A DNA stretch of 64,000 nucleotides, from assembly GCA_033026295.1 (NCBI GenBank), contig CM065172.1, forward strand, positions 17,231,165-17,295,164. The letters run 5' to 3'. This document shows positions 39,711 to 52,500 of this stretch, piece after piece. Under the pieces are notes generated by a model. The model ran no database searches. It had not been told where the DNA came from and worked only from the letters and a program-made list of their open reading frames with translations. Source of the DNA: Channa striata. Its lineage: Eukaryota > Chordata > Actinopteri > Anabantiformes > Channidae. The position numbers and the translations under genes are program-made. The number at the start of each line of letters is the position of its first letter. Within the stretch, counting starts at the first letter, position 1.

Positions 39711-40352
39711 ACTTATGCAATGACCACTAGAGTTGCAAGTTGTCTACACTTTACACACAAATGTCCACAATTGCTTATAAAAACACTGCACATTTCTAAC
39801 TTTGCTATATTTTTAAGTTGTCAAAAGGTCTGCAAACACCATTAAATCTATACTTTTTTACTGTCATGTTCTTTGGTATATCTTGACAATTTATTTCTGA
39901 TGATGAAAGAACATCTGCACCTTACTAATTGAGTGTGCATTGGCATTATGTTTCAAGTTTTGAATAAAGTTTGCATCCTTTGTCATTATTCTTTTTGATA
40001 ATACAAAATATTTTGTACCCAGCCGCATTTAAATAACAGTTTTAGACCAATTGAATAAATAAAGAAACTAACTACATCATGTAAACTAGTTAAAACTAGC
40101 TTAACCTCAACTAGCAATAAATTTCAGCCTACATATTGATATGCATAATACAGTTAGTATCAATTATATCAGAGGGCATTTTACTGTAAATGAGAGAATT
40201 TTAATACTTTCCTGTAGGGACACTGTAATGATACTGCATACGTTTCACAGGGAATTGCTACTCTTACCTAAATAAAATATTTGAGTACTTCCTCTGCTGG
40301 AGGTTTCTAAGTTTGATTTAAAGTGGCAGCCATTGTGTAAAAGCTTGTGTAC

Positions 40353-40386
<34 letters not shown>
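40353..40386. repeat. TG microsatellite
   Basis: About 16 TG units after a short imperfect lead. Confidence 0.9.
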
Positions 40387-40388
<2 letters not shown>

Positions 40389-42014
40389 TGCCCCGCTGTG
40401 CGGTCACCTGTGGCACAACAAATCATGCCCCCTTCATTCTGGGCTTGATTTGTATTTGTTTACCTTCACTGCTCCCCGCCAGCTCCCTAAATGTTTCACT
40501 GACTATTTCTGATTGTGTTGTTCACGTCAATGGTGCCTCCTGATGCCTGCCCTCTCATCCGGCAGGAGAGTTTACAAGAGTCGGGGGTTGTGGGAGGTAT
40601 TTTGGTCGCAAACTCCTCTGGAGGACCATCAGGGGAGATCCAGTACCACCGAGGTAATTGAATTTGAGGTTTCAGCTAATGATTTTTTTTAACAGCAGGA
40701 TCCCCCCCCACCCCCCAACACCGCCACCTTTTCCTGGGCTTGCAGTGTCATGCATGGCCTGAGCAGGGCATCGCTCAGACGAGCTCTAAATCATGCAGTA
40801 ATAGCTTGGGAGAAGCTAAGTACCTCCTACTCCTTTAACAGGCATGATTTAATAGCACTTGTTAATCCAACACCATAATCAGAGCTTTCCATTCTGTGTG
40901 TAATCTTATAGGCTTCATTGAACTGATGTTATATTAGATTTATTGCTGTTGGACAAGAACTTTGTTGTTAAAAACTAATTAGGGGTTAATGAATCTCAAT
41001 GAGCTCAGGGTGTACTATAATATACCGCCACATACAGTATGAGTTTGTTATTTGTCTTGTTAAAGTTATTGTGGTTTTAACTATGAAGGTAATGTGTCTA
41101 ACTGCTTACTAATCCACTCACGGCTTCAGCACTGTTCATTTGTCGACAAATTGTCGAGCCGGAAATTTAAATTCTCCAATTATCTTTGATCATAGCACTA
41201 ACATGTATATTTAGGCTTCAAATTAATACTGTTCAACTCCTAAAACTCAAACAAAATCAAAATCAGAATAGCAGAATATTCAAGGGTATAAACAGCCGCC
41301 CCCCCAAAAAAAACATGGAGGACAGCATGAATATTTAATATTTAAATCATTTCCTTCAGTCTTTTTCCAATACCTGAGAAACTTTACAATATTCCACTTA
41401 CAGTATGTCCATAGGTTATTCACTGGAACTAAAGAAATTCACTTGGATCATCACACACCCATTTTTACATTAACTATCAAATCAGCTGGAAAAATGACAC
41501 AAAGCAATAACACAAATAGTTCTTTACATACTCTTTATATGTTAATAAAGAATAAGAACTCCCCATAAATCCTCTAATATTAAACAACTGTATTCAAAAG
41601 GTTGCTGCAGGTTTTTACTTCTGGCATTAAAGAACTATTACTTGACATATTTTTCTAATATCTTCTAAACTTTTCTTGATCTTGTTTTTACAATTTTTAT
41701 GTTCCATACAAGTTGAAGATCCTCCTAAATTTGAAACTTGGCAGTGTCAAGGCTGACTGGTCTCCATTTCAGTCAGGAACAGACCTCGTCCCCTTGGATC
41801 TGGTGGCTCATCCGCTCCATTGTTATCCATTTATCCCTTTTATGTTGCTCCACAAAATCTCCATCTCGCTTTCTGTCTTTTCTTTAGTAAATCTCATTCA
41901 GTTATCTGCCCTCTATTAAGCTACTTAATATATTTATTTCTCGTTCCAGCTCACATGCAGCTTTTATCATAAAATGAGTGGGTATCATAATTGTTCCCTT
42001 TATCCCACCCCACT

Positions 42015-42048
42015 GCACACACACACACACACACACACGCACACACAC
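42015..42048. repeat. CA microsatellite
   Basis: CA units with one CG interruption. Confidence 0.9.
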
Positions 42049-42930
42049 TAATCGTCCCTTGTACGATGCTGTAACCCATTTAGGTGCAACATCTTGTTAT
42101 TGGCCTTCGGCTGCACAGACTCACTGCTAATGGCCACCAGGTTTTTTCTCATTAGTTAATTATGTTTTGTGATAGTGTCTACAGCTCTTAGCTGTTAGCT
42201 GAATGGCTTTTAGGCTAATGGTAACTGATCACCTTTCTACATAGAACAGAATTGTCCTTTTTGCACTTGTTGCATTGTCATGACTTCCCTTTATGAATGA
42301 AAGCGTTTTACAGACAAGAGGGTCCTCGTCTTGGTGAACTCCAGTGAACTTTTTTGCAGTATCCCACTGCAGTGCAGTTGGGTCAGAGGGCAGTAAAAAA
42401 AAAAAAAGCCTCTATCAGAGATAATGGTGGCACCTACTGGTCTATATGTAATCATACTCTTACCGCTAACTGCCTAATATAATTTTCGTCCCAGCCTGTA
42501 ATTCTGGTTTTCCGGACATGGAGGGTGTGAGGGGTTCACAAGTTCAGTGGGAACACCTGCAGCCGTTTCAGACCTTCACAGGCATACACAGATTTGTTCC
42601 TTTCAGAATCTTTGTCTGGTTTTGACTTGATCCATTGAGATCTCATTGACTTGTCCCATCTCATTGTCTGCTTCTTTTGTACTCTCATAGCCAATTTTTA
42701 TTTCTTTGTTCATTTTGGAACAACTCTGGCATGAGTCATTGCATGTCCATTGTTGATTACGTAGCTGCACAAAAGCACTGGTTTTTAAAAAAGGCTACAA
42801 CAATGACAGAGGGTGTCAAATGAGTCATGTCTTTGATGGCTACTCTCTCCACGCTTTTTGGCTTGGTACCCAACTCTTCGTAGTCAGATTTGGACTCCCT
42901 TTCTTATAACCCAAGGCTTCAGTCACAGCC

Positions 42931-42953
42931 TGTTGTTGTTGTTGTTGTTGTTG
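42931..42953. repeat. TTG trinucleotide repeat
   Basis: About seven TTG units. Confidence 0.85.
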
Positions 42954-43879
42954 AAGTTAATGATTAATTTGTACCATTTTTCTTTTGATTAATACCATTT
43001 TTATGCTCTCTTCTGTAGTTTTTTGTTCGCAGCTAAATTATGGCTGTACTTGTGATGCTGAAAAATATTTGACCAAGCGAGTCCAATCCAATCATTTTGG
43101 ACTAACCTGCTGTTTCTATGAACACTGAATACCAGGGAAGAGACTTGCTCCGTTCTCCAGGGTGCCACTCCCGTTCATTCGTGCTGCCTGACATAGTGAC
43201 CCGTAACACTGCAAAGAGCTCAGACAGCTCCTCTCCAGACTGAACACCAAAAGATGTCACTGTCGTATGCACAGCATTTTACACATGCATGGAGAGCGGT
43301 AAACGCTTCCCATATGGCAGCATCCACACATTTGTCAGCCCTTCTGCGTTAGTTTAAAAAAAAAAATGGGGCTAGTTTGCTGCCAGTAAAAGAGAGATTA
43401 TGGAAATATATTTATAACCTTATTGGTGGAGAAAGTGCTGAGATGTGAAATTCACACAGTGCTGTCACGGTGAAGCCAAGTTGTTATCAGTCATAGATGT
43501 CATAAAAGAAAAAGGCTTTCTTTACTTTAATAAATGAATGACTTGTTCTTTAATTAATCATAGTGTGTGTGCGTGAATGCTTGTATTTCATGTGTGTGCC
43601 ATTGTCAGTGATGGATGTACCTATGAGCATAGCAATAGATCACATTGCAGTGCTGATGCAAGTATTAAAAAATATCTGTTCGACTGAATATCTGGCTGAT
43701 GAGTGAATCAATAGACTTTAATGAGTTTTTTTTTTATTAAAACTTTGTTTCACTGTCCGTATGCAGTAATAGTCATAACAATATAAAATTTTATCTAACA
43801 TGCTAAGGGAATTAATTCAAAAATGCTTTTTTGATGTTTTTTTTTTGGCTTGTTCTGTAATCTTGGGGTTATTGCAGTG

Positions 43880-44045
43880 GATCATGTTGTCCACACACTT
43901 TCCTGACTCAGCCCTCTCCAATTTTTCCTGGGCTTTGGACCAGTCAGTGTTGTGCCCAGGACCACTTCACCTATAGGCCAGCGGGAGTTGGACTGAGAAC
44001 TGTCACTGAGCCGCTGCCTCCCCCTTACCACATATTACCACAGAT
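43880..44045. repeat. possible decayed interspersed repeat
   Basis: Locally GC-richer text with CTGACTCAGCCCTCTCC, GGACCAGTCAGTGTTGTGCC and CACTGAGCCGCTGCC has the style of fish dispersed-repeat ends. The family is not recognised, and it may be unique sequence. Confidence 0.25.
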
Positions 44046-44786
44046 AATCAGGGTTATTTTGTTTGAGCGAATTATTGAAGCAGACCTTTTATTACCTTTT
44101 ATTGAAGCAGAAATAAATCATGGGGCAGGCAGGGAATTTATCAGATCTGGGTGCCATAATCATAAGACTGTAATGTATGTTCGCAGTAATACACATCTTT
44201 TACATAAAAATAAAACAAAAAAGAAGTTTTCTGTCCTATATCTTGCATATATTTTTCTCACTTTTATAGCAGTTTAATGGCACTCAACTTGACAAGTAGC
44301 TCTGTGCATCGTTTACCTAGACAGACCAAGTTCTGATATTTGAACACTAGTAGAGAATGGAAACATGTAATTCTGATCGAATTTGCAGAAAAACTGCCAC
44401 CTGAGATGTTTTGTGATGCAAATTACAAAGCATTTTAAAAACTTGAGACTTTTTTAAATGGTGTCCTCATGGAAACCCCACATGTTACTTTATTTACAGT
44501 AAGTGGGAGAATTCAGTCAAACGGACACCTAGTTTGTGAGCCATTGCATAACTCGAACATTACATAATAACCCATATACTGTTGCAGGAATCTTCACCAC
44601 AGGTCAAACTGTGAAAATAACACAGTGCTTTGATTCAACAATAAAATAGAGCAGCGACTTCTCCCGTTGCTCACTGGAATCCGGTAGAGTAATGGAGCAA
44701 TCTAGCAAAACAACGTGCAATTTAGAGGGTTTAAACCCTTTTTTCCTCACAGTATTAAGAATTCGCCAGATCTCTGCAGCTACTGT

Positions 44787-44819
44787 GAAGCTTTCAGTGC
44801 TTTTACTGCTGAAAGCTTC
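44787..44819. repeat. short hairpin, 11-bp perfect arms
   Basis: GAAGCTTTCAG and its reverse complement CTGAAAGCTTC flank an 11-base loop. The stem is too short for a convincing miRNA precursor. Confidence 0.7.
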
Positions 44820-45216
44820 GCATGAAAATGGCTCGGCTTTCTGTCTTCGACTTGTTTCTGCCATGATGGTTCATGTGAAGATACCAGTGGGAGGACGTGT
44901 AAAAATGCATAGCAACAGAGTCTTTTCCTCCTTTTTGCTCTCGTTCTCTCTCACACACACACAGGCACAGACAAATAAATACATGGCTGCACAGATATAG
45001 CACACATGTACCCCCACTACCCAACACAAAGCCTGGCGGAATAATTATGTTCCCGTATTAAAGCTTACACCCTCAGGCAAATGATGTAAATGGCATCACA
45101 CAACAGGAATTGGTTTGTGAATCACCAGCAGCAGCAGTCGAGGGAGAACATGCACAGTTTCCCGCCCAGCTGCACTCCTCACACAGGTCACAAGCTCAGT
45201 CCGGAAGACTGGTCCC

Positions 45217-45244
45217 GTGTGTGTGTGTGTGTGTGTGTGTGTGT
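45217..45244. repeat. TG microsatellite
   Basis: About 14 TG units. Confidence 0.9.
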
Positions 45245-45636
45245 TGCCTTTTTAGAGAGAGCCATTCTCCCACAGCCGCCTGTTGCCCCCTCAGCGTTTC
45301 CTGTCATCACACCTGATCACGCCTGTCTGTCAAATCATATGGTAAAATTACCGCAAAGATGGGGAGTCTTATGAACACAGGCGGTATCCATTTCCCTCAC
45401 TAAGCTGCAGGATTGCGCCTGTGCAGCAGCGTAGAGTGCAATTGGCCTGTTGAAACCCTGCAATTCTATTTCAGGCCATCCCACACACAGTGGGAGAGGA
45501 GCAGAAATGTGTCACCCTTTAATTACAGCTTTTCAGGTCCTTGTGAAATTTTGTGCATCTGTAGGTAAGAGAGCCCTACTTTGGATTTTAGAAACACACC
45601 TCCAGCAATTAGCACATCAGGGACATGAACATGTGT

Positions 45637-45656
45637 GTTTGTGTGTGTGTGTGTGT
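45637..45656. repeat. short TG microsatellite
   Basis: About 10 TG/GT units. Confidence 0.8.
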
Positions 45657-46224
45657 AAGTGTATGCTTTAATTCATTTGCCTTAAGCATTTCTGCCTGTT
45701 GGTCTATGCTTTCAGGATCCTCAGCTTCGGCTCATGATAATTTTGTCTTCTGATGACAACACTGAGTTAGTAATGCTGACGGCCAGTTATAGTGTGTGCC
45801 ATGTTCCCAATCATATCACCAGTGTTGTCACCCACTGTGAGCTCCTCTCAGTCTGTTCTGCCAGCTGAACCACAGAGCTTTATTCCTATAGGGTCAAACC
45901 CCTTTCAATTAATTTCTTGTTAGTCTTGATCCAAATAAGCTGCGGTAAGAATTTAATCCTCATAAATGGATTATGAGCTGATTGGCTCTACAAGAGAGCT
46001 GTTTGTTTTTGAAATGAAGGGTTACATAATTTTAGATTTGATTGTATTGACAGCCAATCAGATCTGATCTGCTAATGAATAGTTGTGTCGTAAAAATCTG
46101 AATCTGAGAGAAAAATGATTGCAGGCTTCTGACAGCAGACTCCATTTAGCGATGTATTGGCTGTTTTTATGATAGCATCCTTGGTAATGATTTTCCACAC
46201 AGACCTCAGAGAGCCATTGAATGT

Positions 46225-46225
46225 G

Positions 46226-46281
<56 letters not shown>
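46225..46281. repeat. long CA microsatellite
   Basis: Almost pure CA for about 28 units, the longest dinucleotide repeat in the window. Confidence 0.95.
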
Positions 46282-46282
<1 letters not shown>

Positions 46283-49200
46283 TCACCTCCCCTTCTGTGC
46301 GCATTAAGATTAAGAAACAAGATGGAGGTTTGAAGGACACTGAATTTGCTTGAAAGATTGCATTGTAAATTTCCACAGTTTCTTCTCAGTCAGAACTAAT
46401 CTGACGAAGAAATCTCTTATCTGCAGTCATACATTTTATCCTCTATCCTGCTCAAATATACCTACAAACACACACACACACTCGCACAAACTACTTTGTC
46501 AGCTCCCCCATCTGTATTCCTACATTTAGATAAATGAATAACATATTTCCTGTTGAACCTCTTGTTCTGTTGCCATGCTGTTCTGAGTTTTTCTGTTTGA
46601 TTGTTGTGAGTGTTGGGCACAGGTTACTGTATTTACTCAACCAGCCTGACTCCATGGTGACCGGTCCTCGTGCCATTATCCTGCAGGGAAGGTTACTGTG
46701 CTCTGGCACATTTGTTCCCCACTGCGTGAGATAATTCCCTAAGGCTGAGGGGAGTGGGTGTGTGTAGGCAGTCTGTTGTGTGTGCGTTGTGAGCCCTTTA
46801 TTATTAATCAGCGATAACCGTGACTTGAGCAGGGGAGGGGTAAAGAGGTTGACATTTTGGTCTGTCGTAAGTCCAGTAGGGCGGCTCACACATCAGCGTT
46901 AGTGGAGCAGTAGGTTACTGTTTCAGTCCTGCCCTGTGCTTTGTTGCATGACCGTGGATCAGTGAGAATCTGCGTATTTAAATGTTTGTGAAGGGATGTC
47001 AGACATTCAAAAATCATCCATTTTTTAACCGCAGGATTTGTCACTTTACCTTTCTGTACACTCAGCCCAGAATGTCACTCCATGCTGTACCTGTGCTGAG
47101 CCATTTGAAAGCAATTTTCTTCAGGAAACTGGCTGAAGTGAAGAGGATGATACCAGATTTCATCCATCTGTTGTCCCGTAAAATTGATTATATCAGTCGA
47201 TTATGTAAGTGAGGAATGAGCTGAGCCAACAAATTAGTTTTCGAGTGTAGCCCTGGGAGCCGAGTATGAAGGATCCCAACTTTAGATTATGAAAACGAGT
47301 TTTAATAAACAGATATCAAAGCATATCTGTTTAATCTACTTTTTTAAGCAAAATTCTAATCTGATAAAAAAAAAATGAAATTAATCAAAATCCTCTTCTA
47401 CTTCAAAACACGTCTAGGGTTTTATTTTTTATTTTTTCCAATCTTAAAGGCACTATGGCAGATGATTGTCATTAGGAGTTTTCAAAGAATGATTAGGAGA
47501 ATATTCGTGGCACAGAGACACACGGTCTCTGAATGCTTTTCTGTATATACAGTTTTTGAATTTGCAGAGAAAAGCATGTCTTGACAAAAAGATCATTTTC
47601 AGCTTTTCCAGTCGTGTTTTACAGACACATTTGCATAGTAACTGAACAAACACTGCCAAATGCAAGCTGCTGATTCTGTTTTGGTTTTGTCTCAGTTTGA
47701 TTCATTACTTGGTATCTCCAGATAATTATGTTGCCTTAGCAGTATCTGTAAAATGAATGAGGCCCGGCTGTTGACAAGCTACAGTACATGGGACTATTCA
47801 TTACAAGACATCAACATCATCCACATTCTTTTTTTATGCTTCCACTGTGCTCCACTGAAGCCTGCTTATGAGAAGCAACGTGCATTTCAGTGTTTCTGTG
47901 ATTGATCTTCACTTTATGTACTTGGTCGCATTGTGTATTTGTTTGCCACATTTCTTCCAGTGACGTATTGCTGAAGGGTTTGATGTTTTACAGAGGAGGC
48001 CTGGCTGCAAACTCAACCACCACCACTTCTTTAACATTAGGAGCGTATGTTCTGAAAATGTAGGCTATATTGAGAAAAAAATCTTCAAACCTCCCACTGT
48101 ACTCTAATATTTCATTGGTTGTGCCGAGCCTTTGATAATGTGTGATGCGGCTGAAAGTGGTAAAGTGCTGCCATTACCAATAGAGAGGAAGAGAGAGAAG
48201 GATGTGACTGTGTTGCATCTGGTTTTAGTGGTTTCAGTTGTTTCATGCACTAAATGGTTTCATGCAGTAAATGGTAAGCAGCATTCCTAAATCCTGTTGT
48301 CAGCCACACTGCTGCAGCAGAGTCCACAACAGGCAAAGGATGATTAATTACTGTATGTCGAAATAATAATACCACGCAGTGGCTGTTTACAGTGAAATAA
48401 TTGCCTAGATTAGCTGACAACCAAGAACATGTAGAGACAATTAATATCGTTCTTTTTGTTCAGCTTTTGTGTTAGGATTGAATGCATTCAGTGTCATACT
48501 CTTCAGCAGCTTTTGAGATGACACACATTAATGTTTATCATCTACTTTAATGATTAAGTTCAAAGCACTAGTTGATCTTGTTAATTAAAGAAAAAACACA
48601 AAAACACAATAAAACTGCTACGTTAAGAGGGCAGTTAAAATGTACAGGTGGGGGTGAGGTACACGGGATTTATTAACCGAGGTAAATTGTAATCGCTGTT
48701 GGCATTAGCAGATTAGAAGCTGGCTTTGCATGGTTTCTTCTGTCACGGAGACCAAACAGTTGATTTTGATTGTTATTACTCTCACTGTAAAGAGTTAATA
48801 GAGCCTTGGTCAGGCTCTGTGCTTCAGCTGAGCACCTCCTCTCATGTCAGCTTTTACATAAATAAGAGCTTTTTCTCTCCATCACTCCCTCTCCTTCTCT
48901 TTCTCTCATGCACACCCACACAGAGCCTGTCAGAGGCACATGAGGATGGGAGGAGGAAGGAGGGAGGTGGGTGAAGCATGACATGTAAAAAAGAAAAAGC
49001 TTTGCTCTTAACACTGCATCTACAGCCTTCTATTGTTTCTCTATGTTTTTTCCCGCTCTCCTTCTATTTCGAGATACTGTATGTATTCAAGAGGATTTTC
49101 CCCGATTGAAACCTGAGCTACTGTGGCTTTAGACGCAGAGGGTAGTCTCTTTGTTCTCAAAATTAACCCAGTTTGTTATGAAGATCTTCTCAGAGTTGTT

Positions 49201-49483
49201 GATTAATCTCAGTTCATTTATGTGTAAATGAGGTTAAGTATGAATTCAGATTCAGTGATGATTTATGATCTGTAAAAGGTGATTTGCCTTTGTACATCAC
49301 CTATTGAAAACCCTTGCCATGGGATGTAAGGAAAAAACACTGAAGAAGAAATATTCATGCTTCTAAACAATAATTCTGGGTAGAAGAAAAACATCGTAGT
49401 TTCTGCTTGTCCTTTATTGTTAAATCAATAAAAATCCTACATTTTTTCAGACACTAGTAAATGGGTGTTCAAGACTTTGCGCA

Positions 49484-49536
49484 CCAATCGGTTGCCACGG
49501 CAACTTGCAGAGTTTTTCCAACTGACCTACAGTTGG
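49484..49536. promoter_or_regulatory. CCAAT / RFX X-box / CAACTG cluster in prickle2 intron 1
   Basis: CCAATCGG (NF-Y type) at 49484-49491 abuts GTTGCCACGGCAAC at 49491-49504, a full palindromic RFX X-box. A CCAACTG/CAGTTGG inverted repeat with a 5-base spacer follows at 49518-49536. The density of motifs suggests an enhancer or an alternative promoter. Activity is inferred, not shown. Confidence 0.45.
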
Positions 49537-52500
49537 CTGACTGCTGCTTCACTGAGGTACCGCGTTTGGATGTTGTCTTCTTCTCCATATTCTAGTCAGT
49601 GTGCATGGTTGAAATAGTCATCTACACAGTCACGTTATTACATTCCAAATGAGCAAAACTAAATCTATATTCCCAAACTAAAGCCACCAGTTAACTGCCA
49701 ATATTTGAGAGGTGTCAGATTCACAGAAAGCGCCTGGCTGTTTCCATAGAAAGGGTGAAAAACTGTAAATTCAGTGCCTATAAAAAGCATTCAAACCTAC
49801 TGGGAAGTTTATTGTTTCAGAAGATCAGTTATCTTAAATAAAAGTGTCAATTTCTCAATAGAATTATGTTTTTTGATATGGATTTGCATCCAAAACGTAA
49901 TCATCACCATCATGATTTATTTTTTTATAACTTTTGGAATGTTGTTGAAACCTTTACAGATTTACTGAAAATCACACACACAAGTTAAATATTAGTTTTA
50001 CATCATAAAAAAAGCATATGCAGGTAAGATTAAATACATATATCCAATGTCAGCATAATTATGTGCAGATTCATTGTACAATGATCTTCTAACTAGCGAA
50101 AGAAGCATAATTTCTCTCTACACAAAAATCCACATATTGACCTACAGTTTGTTTGTTAGATGAAACATCTGGGTTTTTAAAGTGAGCTAAAAATGTTTGA
50201 GAATCTTTTAGTAATGAACATTTTAAATTATATTCATCCCTGAAAAAAGTAATCACAATAATACTAAACATCGGTAATAATGTTTAATATTTATTCAAAA
50301 TATCCTGTAAATAAACGATAGATTAGCATGGAAATGTAGGCAGAACATATTCAATATTGTACTTCAATAATTCTGGTGCAATTATTCATGAGTACAGTAT
50401 GACCCTGCAGAGGGAGGTTGTAGTTCTTTCTCACATTACCATTGCAATAAAAACCCACTTAAAGTCATAAAGTACAAGGAAGATTTGGCACACTGTGGTC
50501 CCTCGTTCCTCCTGAGACAAATGTCAAGTATTTTAACTTCAGCTGATCAGTATCACATGACCCAGGAAGTGCTTCTGATATCACTGAAGTGAAAAAGGAT
50601 TTCATCATGCAGGAAAGTCAAGACAGGGAGTCTGCAATTTTTCAATCCAGTCAGTCACTCCTCCCAGGAATTTCACTGATTGGTTACTCTTGTATTGATT
50701 AGTCAGTCTCTCAGTCCGTCATGGCACACGATTGTGGAGTTGAACACATGCTGTTGTAGACAATATTGTTTACAATTCGAGAGCTTTTTTGAGAATATTT
50801 TGTTTTCATACACACTGCTACAGAAAGATTTTAATAGACAATGACATTATATAAAACTGCTTAATAAATGTGACTCCCCTCCTTCCTTTATTTATCTATT
50901 GAGGGATTTGAACATTTAAACACAATTAACACAAATAAGAGTTACACGGACATAAACTTCTAAAATGGTTTCCATCCATTAAACAGTATTATCAGGCATA
51001 TAGGAAACCTGGTTGTCATACATGATCCACTGCAATCAATAAAATATAAGCAGCTGAGTATAGAACTGGTAGCATGTGGTAGCATTTATCAAAATTATGC
51101 AAACAATTCACTGTCAGGACAGCAAACAAATTCCAAAAATATCACAAAAAATACCAAGTGGAGACCAGTGGAATATTTCTTTTCTCCCCAAATATATTAC
51201 CACTTCCTTCTGCAGCGTGAATTACCCGAAAGTATGCCTCCTCCAGGAAGCAGAAGTTCACAACTCGTCTCTCCTCTCCCCTTGTGTTGCTGGGGAAGAA
51301 CAGAGGAGTGTGTTATGACTAACCAGTCGGCCTGGCGAGTGTGTATTACGTCAAAGTCACACAGTCATCAGCAGCCTTCTGTACCAGCTGAATGTGCATT
51401 CAGTCAAAAGTTAGGGTGCAAAGATGACACGTTACTCTGAAACAGTTTGACGCGAAAGCCGAGTCTTTGTTAAACAATGCACAGTAGAGGCTTACAGTAC
51501 ATCTTAATACGTAGGGTGTGAAGGGACCATTAATCCAAGCAGTGGTGCGCACAGTGACGCCGCCGTTCCCTTGACCTAACTGTGTATGTGCAAAATGAGT
51601 TTCACATGCTTCACAGTGATTTTACTTATGCGGAGCCAGAGAGAAAGAGGGTGAGCCTGGTTACTTCATTGTCGGTATGAATTTGTCGTTCCTCTACTCA
51701 GATTAGAGAATACTCCCGAAAAAACGCTGTAGACTCCTGCAGATCTTGAAAGACCTTTTTCCAGACATTTTAACTTGTCAAGGCAGGTAATAGGCAGGTG
51801 TAAAACCGATCGTGCCTCAGTTTTCTTTATGGGCCCCAGAAAGCTGTGTCAAACCATCACCATTCACAGCCATGGCTCAGCCATTATCATGTTACTTGTT
51901 AAACATGTGGTTTATTAAATGTCTCCACTTGATTTCTGACATTATGGTAAATACTGTCATTCTTACCTGGAGTTAGAGGATGGGATCATCAATGTGTGTG
52001 GGGGTGACTATGGCTCACAGGGTTGAACAGGTTGGCCGCTCACTCCCCAGCTCCTCTGGTCAGTGTTTTGAAGTGACCTTGCGTGTTTCTAACTTTAAAA
52101 TAACGCATCAGACAGTCGACTGTGAAAAGAGTGAATGTAAATGGTGAGAAGCAGATCTGGGACATTTTACTCAAGCATGGTATGAATGCTGGAGGCAGAA
52201 AACAACTCCACCTACTGTAGAATAAACTTTTCCTCCGACATCTTTAAAAGGCTGGAAAGCCAAACTGGATGATGGACGCAAATCATATGCTGTCTTTCTT
52301 ACATTTTAACATTTTTACAATCACATTTTTAACAATAAACTCTTAACTATACAGTTTGCAAGTTTTAAAAATCATATTTTCTCTGCTAGAAAAATGATCT
52401 AGATGTGGAGGGTCTAAATGAGCAGCATTGGCAGAAATATTCCCTTCTAAAAGTTTTTGCCTTCTACCCAGTACATTGTACGTTGTTCTTGATTAGTAAG

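Noticed and set aside
40760..40990. Possible conserved non-coding element in prickle2 intron 1
   Set aside because: It looks unique and homeobox-motif-rich, but conservation cannot be seen in one sequence. It would need alignment to other fish.
46058..46320. Frames with long Cys-Val repeats on the minus strand
   Set aside because: Translation of the CA microsatellite, not a protein.
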